A DNA stretch of 64,000 bases, taken from Streptomyces antioxidans. Its GTDB lineage: Bacteria > Actinomycetota > Actinomycetes > Streptomycetales > Streptomycetaceae. Position 1 is the stretch's first letter; the number at the start of each line of letters is the position of its first letter. The notes below the pieces were generated by a model. The model did no database searches, had not been told where the DNA came from, and worked only from the letters and a program-made list of their open reading frames with translations. The position numbers and the translations under genes were made by a program. The stretch covers positions 112,727-176,726 of the forward strand of contig NZ_LAKD02000033.1 in assembly GCF_000968685.2 (NCBI RefSeq), written 5' to 3'. This document shows positions 18,355 to 26,498 of this stretch, in pieces.

Positions 18355-19587
18355 TCAGCGGGGCGGACGGACGCGATGCGGATAGTGGTCGGCGACCACG
18401 CGCGCCATGGCGCCGCTGGGATCGGCGGCCACTTCCTTCGCCGAGAAGTACACATTGCCGCGCACCCGGGGAAAGCCCCGGCCGAAGGTGAGGTGCCGGG
18501 ACAGCTCCGCCGGATCCTGCCAGGGCGCGGGCTGCGCCGGATCGCCCGCCTTGTAGAGCGCCTCGCCGATGTAGAGGTTCACCCCGGTGCCCCGGACCGC
18601 CTCCGACCACCAGGGGACCAGCGCAGCGTAGTCGGCGGCGGCGAAGCCGATGTTCCAGTACACCTGCGGGACGACGTAGTCCAGCCATCCCCGCCGCACC
18701 CAGCCACGGGTGTCCGCGTAGAGGTCGTCATAGGTCTGCACCCCCGCCGTGGTGGCGGAACCGAGCGGGTCGGTCGCCTGGTTGCGCCAGACGCCGAAGG
18801 GGCTGATGCCGAACCGCACCCGCCGCCCCCGCCGTTTGACGCGCGCCGCCGTCTCGTACACCAGGCGGTCGATGTTGTCGCGCCGCCAGGCCGCGCGGTC
18901 CGGGAAGCCCGCACCGTAGCGCGCGTACGCCGCGTCGTCGTCGAAGACCTCACCGGCCACCGGATACGGGTAGAAGTAGTCGTCCCAGTGGACACCGTCG
19001 ATGTCGTAGCGCGCCACCGCGTCCAGCATGGCGTCCTGGACGAACCGGCGGACCTCGGGCAGCCCGGGGTTGTAGTAGAGCTTCCCGCCGTACGGCACCA
19101 CCCACTCGGGGTGCACCCGGGCCGGATGGGTGGGGATCAGCCGTGACGGGTCGGTGTGGTTGGCGATCCGGTACGGGTTGAACCAGGCGTGCAGCTCCAG
19201 ACCGCGCCGGTGCGCCTCGCGCACGGCGGTGCCCAGCGGATCCCAGCCCGGGTCCTTGCCCTGGACACCGGTGAGGCAGTCCGCCCACGGCTCGTACGGT
19301 GAGGGCCACAGCGCGTCCGCCGTCGGCCGCACCTGGAAGACCACCGCGTTGAGCCGGCGGCTGACGGCGGTGTCGAGGAAGCCCAGCAGCTCTCCCCGCT
19401 GCTGCGCCGCGGGGAGACCGGGCCTGGACGGCCAGTCGCGGTTGGCGACGGTGGCCAGCCACATCCCGCGGAACTCGGGCCGGTGTACACCACCCCGCCC
19501 CTCCGCCAGCGCGTCGCCCGCCGTGACGGTGGCGGCGAGGGCTCCGGCGGCCGCCGCCGTGAGACTTCTGCGCGAGATCCGACCCAT
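18355..19587 (-). CDS. Secreted GH10-like (YngK/UPF0748, GHL10) glycosyl hydrolase
   Basis: The protein has 410 residues from the ATG at 19587, preceded by GCGAGGAGTGGAG. The N terminus RISRRSLTAAAAGALA is a twin-arginine signal with cleavage near residue 28. The mature protein begins EFRGMWLATVANRDWPS and carries YDIDGVHWDDYFYPYP and RFGISPFGVWRN, the (beta/alpha)8 barrel motifs of family-10-like hydrolases. Relatives act on glycans attached to peptidoglycan or on exopolysaccharide; the substrate here is not readable. Confidence 0.88.
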   Translation of the reverse strand: MGRISRRSLTAAAAGALAATVTAGDALAEGRGGVHRPEFRGMWLATVANRDWPSRPGLPAAQQRGELLGFLDTAVSRRLNAVVFQVRPTADALWPSPYEPWADCLTGVQGKDPGWDPLGTAVREAHRRGLELHAWFNPYRIANHTDPSRLIPTHPARVHPEWVVPYGGKLYYNPGLPEVRRFVQDAMLDAVARYDIDGVHWDDYFYPYPVAGEVFDDDAAYARYGAGFPDRAAWRRDNIDRLVYETAARVKRRGRRVRFGISPFGVWRNQATDPLGSATTAGVQTYDDLYADTRGWVRRGWLDYVVPQVYWNIGFAAADYAALVPWWSEAVRGTGVNLYIGEALYKAGDPAQPAPWQDPAELSRHLTFGRGFPRVRGNVYFSAKEVAADPSGAMARVVADHYPHRVRPPR

Positions 19588-19774
19588 GAAACTCCACTCC
19601 TCGCCCCAGGGACCTGCACGGCAACTCCCGCTGATGATGGAGCCCTTGTGGGTCGCCCGGCAATGCCTACCGCGAATCCCGGGACCGGCCCGCCACCTAC
19701 CGATAACCGGAGGGTAACGTCTGGGGCGACAGGGGGACGACACAACGGACGGTTGGACCAGCGAAAGGCACGAT

Positions 19775-20632
19775 GTGACCGACATCGAACGCGTCGGAGT
19801 GGTGGGCTGTGGCCAGATGGGTGCGGGCATCGCGGAGGTGTGCGCCCGATCCGGCCTGGACGTCATGGTCGCGGAGACCACGGGCGAGGCCCTGGAGATA
19901 GGGCGCACCCGGCTGACCAACTCCCTCGGGAAGGCCGCGGAGCGCGGCAAGATCACCGAGGAGCAGCGCGACGCGACGCTGGACCGGCTGAGCTTCACCA
20001 CGGATCTGGGGGAATTCGCCGACCGCGATCTGGTGATCGAGGCGGTCGTCGAGAACGAGCAGATCAAGACGGAGATCTTCCAGGTCCTCGACCAGGTGGT
20101 GACCCGCCCGGACGCGATCCTCGCCTCCAACACCTCCTCCATCCCGCTGGTCAAGCTGGCCGTCGCCACCTCCCGCCCGGACCAGGTGATCGGCATCCAC
20201 TTCTTCAACCCGGCGCCGGTGCAGGCGCTGGTGGAGCTGATCCCGGCGCTCACCACCGGTGACGAGACCGTCAAGCGCGCCGAGGCGCTGGTCGGCGACG
20301 TCCTGGGCAAGCACGCCATCCGCGCCCAGGACCGCGCGGGGTTCGTGGTCAACGCGCTGCTCATTCCGTATCTGCTCTCCGCCATCCGGATGTTCGAGTC
20401 CGGGATCGCCAGCCGCGAGGACATCGACAACGGCATGGAGCTGGGCTGCGCCCATCCGATGGGCCCCCTGAAGCTGTCCGATCTGATCGGCCTGGACACC
20501 ATCGCGGCGATCGCCGACTCGATGTACGAGGAGTACAAGGAGCCGCTGTACGCCGCTCCCCCGCTGCTGCTGCGGATGGTGGACGCGGGCCGTATGGGCC
20601 GCAAGACGGGCTCGGGCTTCTACACCTACTGA
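19775..20632 (+). CDS. 3-hydroxybutyryl-CoA dehydrogenase
   Basis: The protein has 285 residues from a GTG start with GAAAGG upstream. The NAD motif GVVGCGQMGAGIAE opens the Rossmann domain. ASNTSSIPL and IGIHFFNPAPVQALVELIP contain the catalytic His-containing signature, and the C-terminal domain ends in GRMGRKTGSGFYTY. It oxidises (S)-3-hydroxybutyryl-CoA or reduces acetoacetyl-CoA, serving fatty acid breakdown and precursor supply. It is monocistronic and divergent from the GH10-like gene. Confidence 0.93.
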   Translation: MTDIERVGVVGCGQMGAGIAEVCARSGLDVMVAETTGEALEIGRTRLTNSLGKAAERGKITEEQRDATLDRLSFTTDLGEFADRDLVIEAVVENEQIKTEIFQVLDQVVTRPDAILASNTSSIPLVKLAVATSRPDQVIGIHFFNPAPVQALVELIPALTTGDETVKRAEALVGDVLGKHAIRAQDRAGFVVNALLIPYLLSAIRMFESGIASREDIDNGMELGCAHPMGPLKLSDLIGLDTIAAIADSMYEEYKEPLYAAPPLLLRMVDAGRMGRKTGSGFYTY

Positions 20633-20658
20633 GCGGGCGTTCCGCGAGGTGACCGCTG

Positions 20659-20674
20659 GGTCACGGCCGTGACC
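20659..20674. terminator. Perfect 16-bp palindrome between convergent genes
   Basis: GGTCACGGCCGTGACC has no loop and lies between the 3' ends of the hydroxybutyryl-CoA dehydrogenase and MgtC genes. It may act as a shared terminator or a protein site; the loopless form is more operator-like. Confidence 0.5.
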
Positions 20675-20747
20675 GCGTTACGGCACGGACCGGCGCTCGC
20701 CGACGCCCTCGTTGCCGCGGCATCGTCGCTCGGAACCGTCGGGTTCG

Positions 20748-21536
20748 TCAGTCCGAGCCGTCGAGGTCGCGGCCCGCGTCCGCGCCGAAGACGCCGTCGA
20801 GCTCGGAGATCTCCCCGACCAGCCGGAGGACGTCCCCGGTGCCCTCGAGGGCGAGCGCCACCTCGGCGACGCCGGTATCGGCGGGCTGGGCCTCCTCCTC
20901 GGCCCGGACGATCCGGGTGGTGCGGTCCCGGCCCTTCCACGGCGCCCGGTCCACCCGGACCCGCAGCACCTTGTACCCGGCGGCCGTGCACAGCTCCAGC
21001 ACGCGCGGCAGCAGCCCGGCGCCCACCCGGTACGAGAGCTGCAGCTCCACCCGTTCCGCCGACCAGACGGTCGGCAGCCGACGGGTGAGCACCGGATAGC
21101 CCCTGATCACCAGGAAGTGCACCGCGGTGGCCGCGGTGGCCAGCAGGGCCAGACCACCGCCGCAGGCCATGCCCACCGCACAGGTGAGCCAGACGGTCGC
21201 GGCGGTGGTCAGTCCGCGGACGGCGTCCCTCCGGACGAAGATCAGGCCGCCGCCGATGAAGCCGATACCGGAGACGATCTGCGCCGCCACCCGCGAGGGG
21301 TCGAGGTTGACGTGGTCGCGGAGCAGCACATCGGCGAAGCCGTACTGGGAGACCTGCATGAACAGCGCGCTGCCCACACCCACCAGGGTGTGGGTGCGCA
21401 GCCCGGCGCTCTTCTGCTGCACCGCCCTCTCGAGCCCGATCAGGGTGGACAGCACCAGCGCGACGCCGAGCTCGGCGAACTGCCGCACTCCCTGGTCGGC
21501 GCCGAATTCCCACATCGGAGCGGCGATCAGTAGCAC
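20748..21536 (-). CDS. MgtC/SapB family membrane protein
   Basis: The protein has 262 residues from a GTG at 21536 with AAGGGA upstream. The MgtC core (about 1-140) has four or five membrane helices with GVALVLSTLIGLERAVQQKSAGLRTHTLVGVGSALF and GFIGGGLIF followed by RGLTTAATVWL. The C-terminal soluble domain (about 145-262) resembles an ACT-like regulatory domain. MgtC proteins affect magnesium and phosphate homeostasis, in some bacteria by acting on the F-type ATPase. Its 5' leader carries short direct repeats. Confidence 0.9.
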   Translation of the reverse strand: MLLIAAPMWEFGADQGVRQFAELGVALVLSTLIGLERAVQQKSAGLRTHTLVGVGSALFMQVSQYGFADVLLRDHVNLDPSRVAAQIVSGIGFIGGGLIFVRRDAVRGLTTAATVWLTCAVGMACGGGLALLATAATAVHFLVIRGYPVLTRRLPTVWSAERVELQLSYRVGAGLLPRVLELCTAAGYKVLRVRVDRAPWKGRDRTTRIVRAEEEAQPADTGVAEVALALEGTGDVLRLVGEISELDGVFGADAGRDLDGSD

Positions 21537-21601
21537 ATCCGTCCCTTCTGTCCGGTCTGCCCCACCCTCACGGTCCCTTCCCCGACCGCGATCCCCCATG
21601 G

Positions 21602-21640
21602 GTACCCGCTGAGCACCCCCTGAGTACCCGCTGAGTACCG
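21602..21640. repeat. Short direct repeats in the mgtC leader
   Basis: Three variants of GTACCCGCTGA follow one another and a partial GTACCG copy ends the run, 65-105 bases upstream of the MgtC start. Nothing else is visible in this spacer. Confidence 0.55.
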
Positions 21641-21768
21641 CCTTTCGCACGGGGTGTGCGCCGGTGACTCACACACCATCCCCACACACGCTCCCGCACC
21701 ACCTGGGCATGCGCTTGACTCGGAGCATCACCACTGCATGGACGTTACATCCGGAAGGGGATCAACCC

Positions 21769-22026
21769 GTGACCACCGAGCCCGAGCAAGCCGCCTTAGC
21801 CGTGGAGCTCGCGGAACTGCGCCGGACCGTCGAAGTGGGGTTCACCCGCGTCGACGGCCGGCTCGCCCTGCTCGACCACCGCGGAGAGCAGGCTGAGGAG
21901 GACGTGAACCAACTGGGCGGGCGGATGCGGACGCTGGAGCACGGACGCTGGCCGCTGCCCTCCATCGCCGCCCTGACCGGGGTGTCCGCCCTGGCCATCG
22001 CGGTATGGCAGGCGGCGGGACGCTAG
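21769..22026 (+). CDS. Small coiled-coil protein with C-terminal membrane helix
   Basis: I do not recognise the family by name. From the GTG at 21769 (GGAAGGGG 8 bases upstream) it encodes 85 residues. Residues 8-62 are heptad-like and charged (LAVELAELRRTVEVGFTRVD, then DVNQLGGRMRTLE), suggesting a coiled coil. Residues 66-82 form one hydrophobic helix. The layout resembles small tail-anchored, phage-tail-like or membrane scaffold proteins, but no function can be given. Confidence 0.7.
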   Translation: MTTEPEQAALAVELAELRRTVEVGFTRVDGRLALLDHRGEQAEEDVNQLGGRMRTLEHGRWPLPSIAALTGVSALAIAVWQAAGR

Positions 22027-22048
22027 CCAGGACGGCCGTGGGTCCGGT

Positions 22049-22579
22049 CTAGCCGAGCCTGATGTGATGGAGCAGCAGCAGCGCGGCCGCCATATTGGCC
22101 GCGGGCACCTCACCCCGCGCCACCAGGTCGGGCACCAGCTTCAGCGGCACCCACTCGCGGCGGTCCGATTCGAAGTCGTCCTCCGGGTGCCCGACGTACG
22201 ACGCCTCCTCGGCCCAGTAGATGTGGTGCCGTGCGTCGGTGAGCCCGTTGGACGGCTCGACGGAGAGCAGATGGCGCAGCGGGCCGGGCCGCCAGCCGGT
22301 CTCCTCCTCCATCTCCCGGGCCGCGGCGCCCGCGACGTCCTCACCGTCCTCGACGACACCCGCGGCCAGCTCCCAGCCCCAGGCGTCGGTGATGAACCGG
22401 TGCCGCCACAGCAGCAGCACCTCGTTGGCCGCGTTCACCGCGGTGGCCACGGCCACCGGGCGCAGCCGGATCAGATAGTGATCGAGTTGACGTCCGTCGG
22501 GGAGCCGGACATCGGCGAGGTTGACCCGGAACCATCGGTTCTCGTACACGGTCCGCTCCCTGAGGTTCTTCCAGCGCAC
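22049..22579 (-). CDS. NUDIX hydrolase (ADP-ribose pyrophosphatase-like)
   Basis: The protein has 176 residues from the GTG at 22579 with AAAGGTGG upstream. The complete Nudix box is present (GVVEDGEDVAGAAAREMEEE then TGW), matching G-x5-E-x7-REU-x-EE-x-G-U. The N-terminal ERTVYENRWFRVNLADVRLP is typical of the ADP-sugar pyrophosphatase group. It would hydrolyse ADP-ribose or a similar nucleoside diphosphate derivative. The gene ends next to the small coiled-coil gene and follows the NsdA-like regulator by 80 bases, possibly as one transcript. Confidence 0.88.
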   Translation of the reverse strand: MRWKNLRERTVYENRWFRVNLADVRLPDGRQLDHYLIRLRPVAVATAVNAANEVLLLWRHRFITDAWGWELAAGVVEDGEDVAGAAAREMEEETGWRPGPLRHLLSVEPSNGLTDARHHIYWAEEASYVGHPEDDFESDRREWVPLKLVPDLVARGEVPAANMAAALLLLHHIRLG

Positions 22580-22659
22580 TGTCAGCCACCTTTCGTCGCA
22601 CGGGAGGCCATCCTGGGCCACCCGCTGACGAGAGTGCGGACCCGCGAGCGGAACCGCGG

Positions 22660-23997
22660 TCACAGAGGGACGCGCAGTGCCCCGTCGATGAGTTCGGCGG
22701 CCTCGGCCGTGGCGGCGCTTCCGCTGGCCGCGAGGTGTTCCCGTACCGCCCGCAGCCGGTCGCGTAACCGCTGGGACTCCATGCCCCGCGCCCGCTCGGT
22801 CATCTCCACCGCGGTGGCTCCCGCCCGGTCCATATCGCCCTGGCGCAGCTCGATATGGGTGAGCATGGCGAGCCGGTGCACCCGGCCCCGGTCGTGGGCG
22901 GGGGTGCCGACCGCGGCGGTGGCGTGCTCACGGGCGCCACCGAGGTCGCCGAGGCTCAGCAGCGCCTCGGCCACCTGGACGTTCACCAGACCCGGCTGGA
23001 CATAGCCGGTCTCGTCAGGCTCCTGGCCCGGTCTGATCCGGTCGGCGGCGGTCTCGGCGCGCCGGATGCAGGACAGCGCCCCGGCGCCGTCGCCGAGCCG
23101 GGCGTACGCCTTGGCCTGCATGGCGTAGAGGTCGGCGGCGAGCGCGGGGGTGATCTGGGAACCCGCGGCGCGCAGCGCCGACTCGGCGAAGGCGACCGCC
23201 TGCCGGTATTCCTTCATGAACAGGGACTGGTTGACCAGCAGCGCTATCACATACGCGCCCAGGCCCCGGTCGCCGCTCGCCTTGGCGAGCCGCAGCGCCT
23301 GGTGGAAGTAGCGCTGGGCCAGGCCGTGCGTATTGGAGTCGTAGGCGCAGATCCCGGCGATGGCGACGAGGCCGCCGGTGGCGCGGTGGAGCTGACGGCC
23401 GGTGTCGTCGGCGTACGCGCCGCGCAGCAGGGGCGCCGCCTCGGAGTTGAGGAACCCCACCACCCGGGTCCTGGTCGCGACGCCACCGGCCTTGCGGTAC
23501 ATCTGCTCGTAGTGGGCTCGGGCGGCGCGCAGCGTCTCGATGTCGGTCATGCTGACGCGGGTCAGCCCGCGCCGGGAGACATCGGAGTCCTCGGGAGGGT
23601 TCTCCCACTCCCACACCGGGATGACGGCGGGGGTGCCGGTGACCGCCGGGGCCTCGACGACATGCGGGCGCTGCTGTTCGTCGGAGCGCCACAGTGCGGT
23701 GGCCCGCTCGACGAATCCGGAGAGCGGGGTGGCGGGGCCGCGGACGCTGCCGGGGGTGCCGAGGCCGATGTCGTCCAGGGTGAGGGCGCGGTGCAGCCGC
23801 TCGCCCAGCACCTCGCAGATGAGGTCGGGCACCTGGCCGCGCGGCCGCTGGCCCTTCAGCCACCGGGCCACCGCGGTGTGTTCGTACCGCAGCTTCATCC
23901 CCCGGGCCCGGCCCGCCTCATTGACGTGCGCGGCCAGTCCCGCGTGGGAGACCCCGGCCTCGTCGAGCACGGAGTCGAGCAGTGTGTTGGGCTCCAT
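22660..23997 (-). CDS. NsdA-like TPR transcriptional regulator
   Basis: The protein has 445 residues from the ATG at 23997 with GGGAGGGCGAG directly upstream. The N terminus (about 1-70) contains a degenerate helix-turn-helix with HTAVARWLKGQRPRGQVPDLI. A TPR-like helical array (about 150-430) follows, with repeats such as HGLAQRYFHQALRLAKASGD and DLYAMQAKAYARLGDGAGAL. This arrangement is that of the Streptomyces NsdA/NsdB family, negative regulators of sporulation and antibiotic production. Which paralogue this is cannot be told from sequence alone. Confidence 0.75.
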   Translation of the reverse strand: MEPNTLLDSVLDEAGVSHAGLAAHVNEAGRARGMKLRYEHTAVARWLKGQRPRGQVPDLICEVLGERLHRALTLDDIGLGTPGSVRGPATPLSGFVERATALWRSDEQQRPHVVEAPAVTGTPAVIPVWEWENPPEDSDVSRRGLTRVSMTDIETLRAARAHYEQMYRKAGGVATRTRVVGFLNSEAAPLLRGAYADDTGRQLHRATGGLVAIAGICAYDSNTHGLAQRYFHQALRLAKASGDRGLGAYVIALLVNQSLFMKEYRQAVAFAESALRAAGSQITPALAADLYAMQAKAYARLGDGAGALSCIRRAETAADRIRPGQEPDETGYVQPGLVNVQVAEALLSLGDLGGAREHATAAVGTPAHDRGRVHRLAMLTHIELRQGDMDRAGATAVEMTERARGMESQRLRDRLRAVREHLAASGSAATAEAAELIDGALRVPL

Positions 23998-24167
23998 CTC
24001 GCCCTCCCGAAGCGCTCGGTGGCGCCAGCGTAGTGGAGGGCGGTTCGCACGGGGTGTGAACGGGAGCGGGGGCCCGGCGGGGCCGTTTCCCCCACCCCGC
24101 ACCTACCCGATCCCATGGGCCCCGCCCCTGGACCCCTTGACGCCAGGGCGCACCCCCGGCAGGGGAA

Positions 24168-24471
24168 GGGGCGGAGCCCCGGTTTTGGGGGCCGGGGCAG
24201 AGCCCGGTTTCGGGGCCCGGGGTAGAGCCCCGGCCCGGCGTCTGGAGCGGAGCCCCGGTTTCGCGGCTTGGGCAAAGCCCCGCCCGGCACTTGGAACGTA
24301 GCCCCGACTCCGCGACTTGCAGCAGAGCCTCGGCCCGGAGTCCGGGGCAAAGCCCCCGGTACGGGGCCTGGGGCAAGGCCCCGGCACAAAATCCGGGCCG
24401 GAGCCCCGACTCCGCGGCCTGGAGCAGGGCCTCAGGCCGGGGTCTGGGGCGGTGCCCCGGTTTTGGGGAGG
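24168..24471. repeat. Array of twelve degenerate 24-27 bp GC-rich units
   Basis: The 507-base gap between the NsdA-like and PP2C genes is mostly filled by about twelve head-to-tail units with consensus GGGGCAGAGCCCCGGYTTCG then GGGYCTG. Each unit has a GGGGC..GCCCC mini-palindrome. Unit length is fairly constant but sequence drifts, so it is an old or slowly expanding array. I see no reading frame, spacer structure or promoter within it. The first 110 bases of the gap (24.06-24.17 kb) hold nothing I can name. Confidence 0.85.
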
Positions 24472-24503
24472 GTGGTGGGGAGGGGAGCCGTTCGCCGCAG
24501 GTG

Positions 24504-25721
24504 TCACGGTTGGTGGGCGTCGGCGGCGGGGCGGGGGGCGGTCGTGGGGGCCGAGAGCGGGCAGTGGTCGTAGCGCAGGGCGAGCAGCGCGACATCGTCG
24601 GCGAGCCGATCGCCCGTGTGGCGCAGCAGCGCCGAGCGCACCCCCGCCACGACCGCCGCGGGCACGAGCGGTCCGGCACCCGCGGCCTCGGACAGGGCGC
24701 GGCGCAGCGGGAAGAACGTGCCGTGGGCATCGCGGGCGTCCTCGGCACCGTCGGTGTGCAGCACCAGGGTGTCGCCGGTCTCCAGGGAGCCCCAGCACGC
24801 GGTCGGGAGGTCGGCCGGGAGCGGGAAGAGGCCGAGCGGGGGCAGCACCTCGCCGGGCGCGGTCTGCCGGGCCAGGGCCGGGCCCACGGGCTGTTCGCGG
24901 AGGCGGTACGGCCAGGGGTGGCCGCAGTTGAGCGCGGTGACCTCGCCGTCCCGGCCCACCTCCAGCAGCAGTACGGTCACGAACTCCTCGTCCACGTGGC
25001 TGCCTTGCGGGCACTCCCCGTCGGCGCGGGCCCGAAGATGGCGTTCCAGAGCACGGTCGAGCCGCCGCAGCACCCCGCTGAGCCGGGGTTCCTCGTGCGC
25101 GGCCTCGCGGAAGCTGCCGAGGACGGCGGCCACCGTGCCGATCGCGGCGAGGCCGTGCCCGCGCACATCGCCGATGATGACGCGGAGGCCGTACGGGGTG
25201 GCCAGCGCCTCATACAGATCACCGCCGACGGCGGCGCCCCGGCTGGCCGACAGATGGCCGCCCGCCAGCTCGATGCCGTTCAGCCGGGCCGGGAGTGGCC
25301 GCAGCACCACGTCCTGCGCCGCGGCGGCCACCGCACGGACCTCCTCCAACTCGCGGACCAGCCGCTTCTTGCGGCCCGCCGTGAGACAGCCGCCGAGGGC
25401 CACGCCGACGATGGCGCAGCAGCTGAGCAGTGGGGCATGCGGCTCCGTCACCTCGCCATCGGGCTCAAGCGCGGTCGCGGGGGCGAGGGCGAACAGCAGC
25501 CCGGCGCCGCCGAGCAGCAGAACGCATCTGCGGCGGCCACCGCTCGCGCAGGCGATGGCGGGTGCCGCGGCGAGGACGGGGACGGCCTCGGTGTGGTGCG
25601 GGGTCAGCAGTTCCCAGCAGATGACGCCGAGCATCCACAGACAGGCGACGGCGCGGGCGGCCCCCCGCACGCTCCGTGCCTTCCGTACGAACGCGCCGCC
25701 GACTGCCGATGTCCCGATCAT
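24504..25721 (-). CDS. Membrane PP2C/SpoIIE-type phosphatase
   Basis: The protein has 405 residues from the ATG at 25721. Residues about 15-130 contain four hydrophobic segments. The C-terminal PP2C-SpoIIE domain (about 160-385) has VGGDLYEALATPYG, VIIGDVRGHGLAAIG, HTDGAEDARD and LADDVALLALRYD, which carry the metal-binding aspartates. It lacks GAF, PAS or kinase modules, so it is a minimal membrane phosphatase that may act on an anti-anti-sigma factor. No partner is adjacent; the XRE/DUF397/ATPase set 30 kb away is not obviously linked. Confidence 0.88.
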   Translation of the reverse strand: MIGTSAVGGAFVRKARSVRGAARAVACLWMLGVICWELLTPHHTEAVPVLAAAPAIACASGGRRRCVLLLGGAGLLFALAPATALEPDGEVTEPHAPLLSCCAIVGVALGGCLTAGRKKRLVRELEEVRAVAAAAQDVVLRPLPARLNGIELAGGHLSASRGAAVGGDLYEALATPYGLRVIIGDVRGHGLAAIGTVAAVLGSFREAAHEEPRLSGVLRRLDRALERHLRARADGECPQGSHVDEEFVTVLLLEVGRDGEVTALNCGHPWPYRLREQPVGPALARQTAPGEVLPPLGLFPLPADLPTACWGSLETGDTLVLHTDGAEDARDAHGTFFPLRRALSEAAGAGPLVPAAVVAGVRSALLRHTGDRLADDVALLALRYDHCPLSAPTTAPRPAADAHQP

Positions 25722-26281
25722 GTGTCGCCCCCAACGCCGGCCAATGAGGCGGTCGGCCGGGCCCCCGGACGGTCGGTCCCGCATGGGCCGTACGACCGGC
25801 ACGATTCTTGCGACAGCTTCTGCCAATTGGACCAGCCGCCTCCGCATCTCACCTGATCGGGTGACTACGGCGTGGGTGGCCACCCGAACATGCCGCCGTT
25901 CCGCGGACGGATGTCGGCTGTTTGCCGTTGACCGAACGGGGGTGGGTCTCGCGGCCCCGGACGCCCAGTCGGGACACCCCGCCCCGGACACCCATCACCG
26001 CCGTGACAACGAGCCGCCCGGCGGCCGGGCTACGCGCACCAGCCGGAGGGCGGGCTCGATCATCGGTGCGACGACGGCCCGCGCGGGGAGTGGGCGACGT
26101 GCCCCCGGCAAAGCTTCCGGATACGCCACCGACGACGGCCCCCGCGCCACGCCGCTGGTTCCCAGCACCACCGTGACGGGGCGGATGTGCTCGGCCACGC
26201 CCGGCCAACCCGCCGCACCACGGGCGGGGGCGGCTCTTCGCCAGGGCGCCCGACCGGGCCCGGTCAGCGGCGGAGGGACGG
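25722..26281. other. Intergenic region without a recognisable gene
   Basis: About 560 bases separate the phosphatase start from the pheT tail copy. Frames here are short or show no codon-position GC pattern consistent with coding. Apart from the likely phosphatase promoter at the left end I see no defined element. Confidence 0.5.
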
Positions 26282-26405
26282 GTGGCGTCAGGCTCCGCGC
26301 AAGGTGGCACCCGTACGCTCAGCCGCCACCGACACCACGGCGTCACGGGACGCGGCCACCTCCTCCGCGGTCAGCCTGCGACCCTCGGCGCGGAAGCGCA
26401 GCGCG
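26282..26405 (-). pseudogene. Duplicated 3' end of pheT (about 38 codons plus stop)
   Basis: This segment aligns without gaps to 26493-26616 at an offset of 211 bases, covering the last 38 codons and stop of pheT. The encoded tails are ALRFRAEGRRLTAEEVAASR here against ALRFRAPDRTLTAEEIAASR in the gene, then both end SVAAERTGATLRGA. It lies beyond the pheT terminator, has no start codon of its own and is most simply a partial tandem duplication that has diverged. Confidence 0.85.
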
Positions 26406-26446
26406 CAGCTCGGCGGGACCAGCCGCGGCACCTGCCGGGGAACGGC

Positions 26447-26483
26447 GGAGGGGCGCGCCCATTGGGTATGGGCGCGCCCCTCC
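26447..26483 (-). terminator. pheT terminator, perfect 15-bp stem
   Basis: GGAGGGGCGCGCCCA (26447-26461) and TGGGCGCGCCCCTCC (26469-26483) are exact reverse complements around a 7-base loop, 16 bases past the pheT stop codon. No T tract follows. Confidence 0.85.
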
Positions 26484-26498
26484 GGGGTGGTGGTGGCG

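Noticed and set aside
19588..20604. Upstream extension of the GH10-like hydrolase frame
   Set aside because: The extension is antisense to the hydroxybutyryl-CoA dehydrogenase, while the Tat signal begins at 19587.
24168..24471. Possible CRISPR array because of regular repeats
   Set aside because: Units adjoin with no spacers and drift in sequence; no cas gene is nearby.
25849..26346. Coding frame in the phosphatase-pheT gap
   Set aside because: Arg/Gly/Pro-rich translation, no ribosome site, and part of it overlaps the pheT tail copy out of frame.
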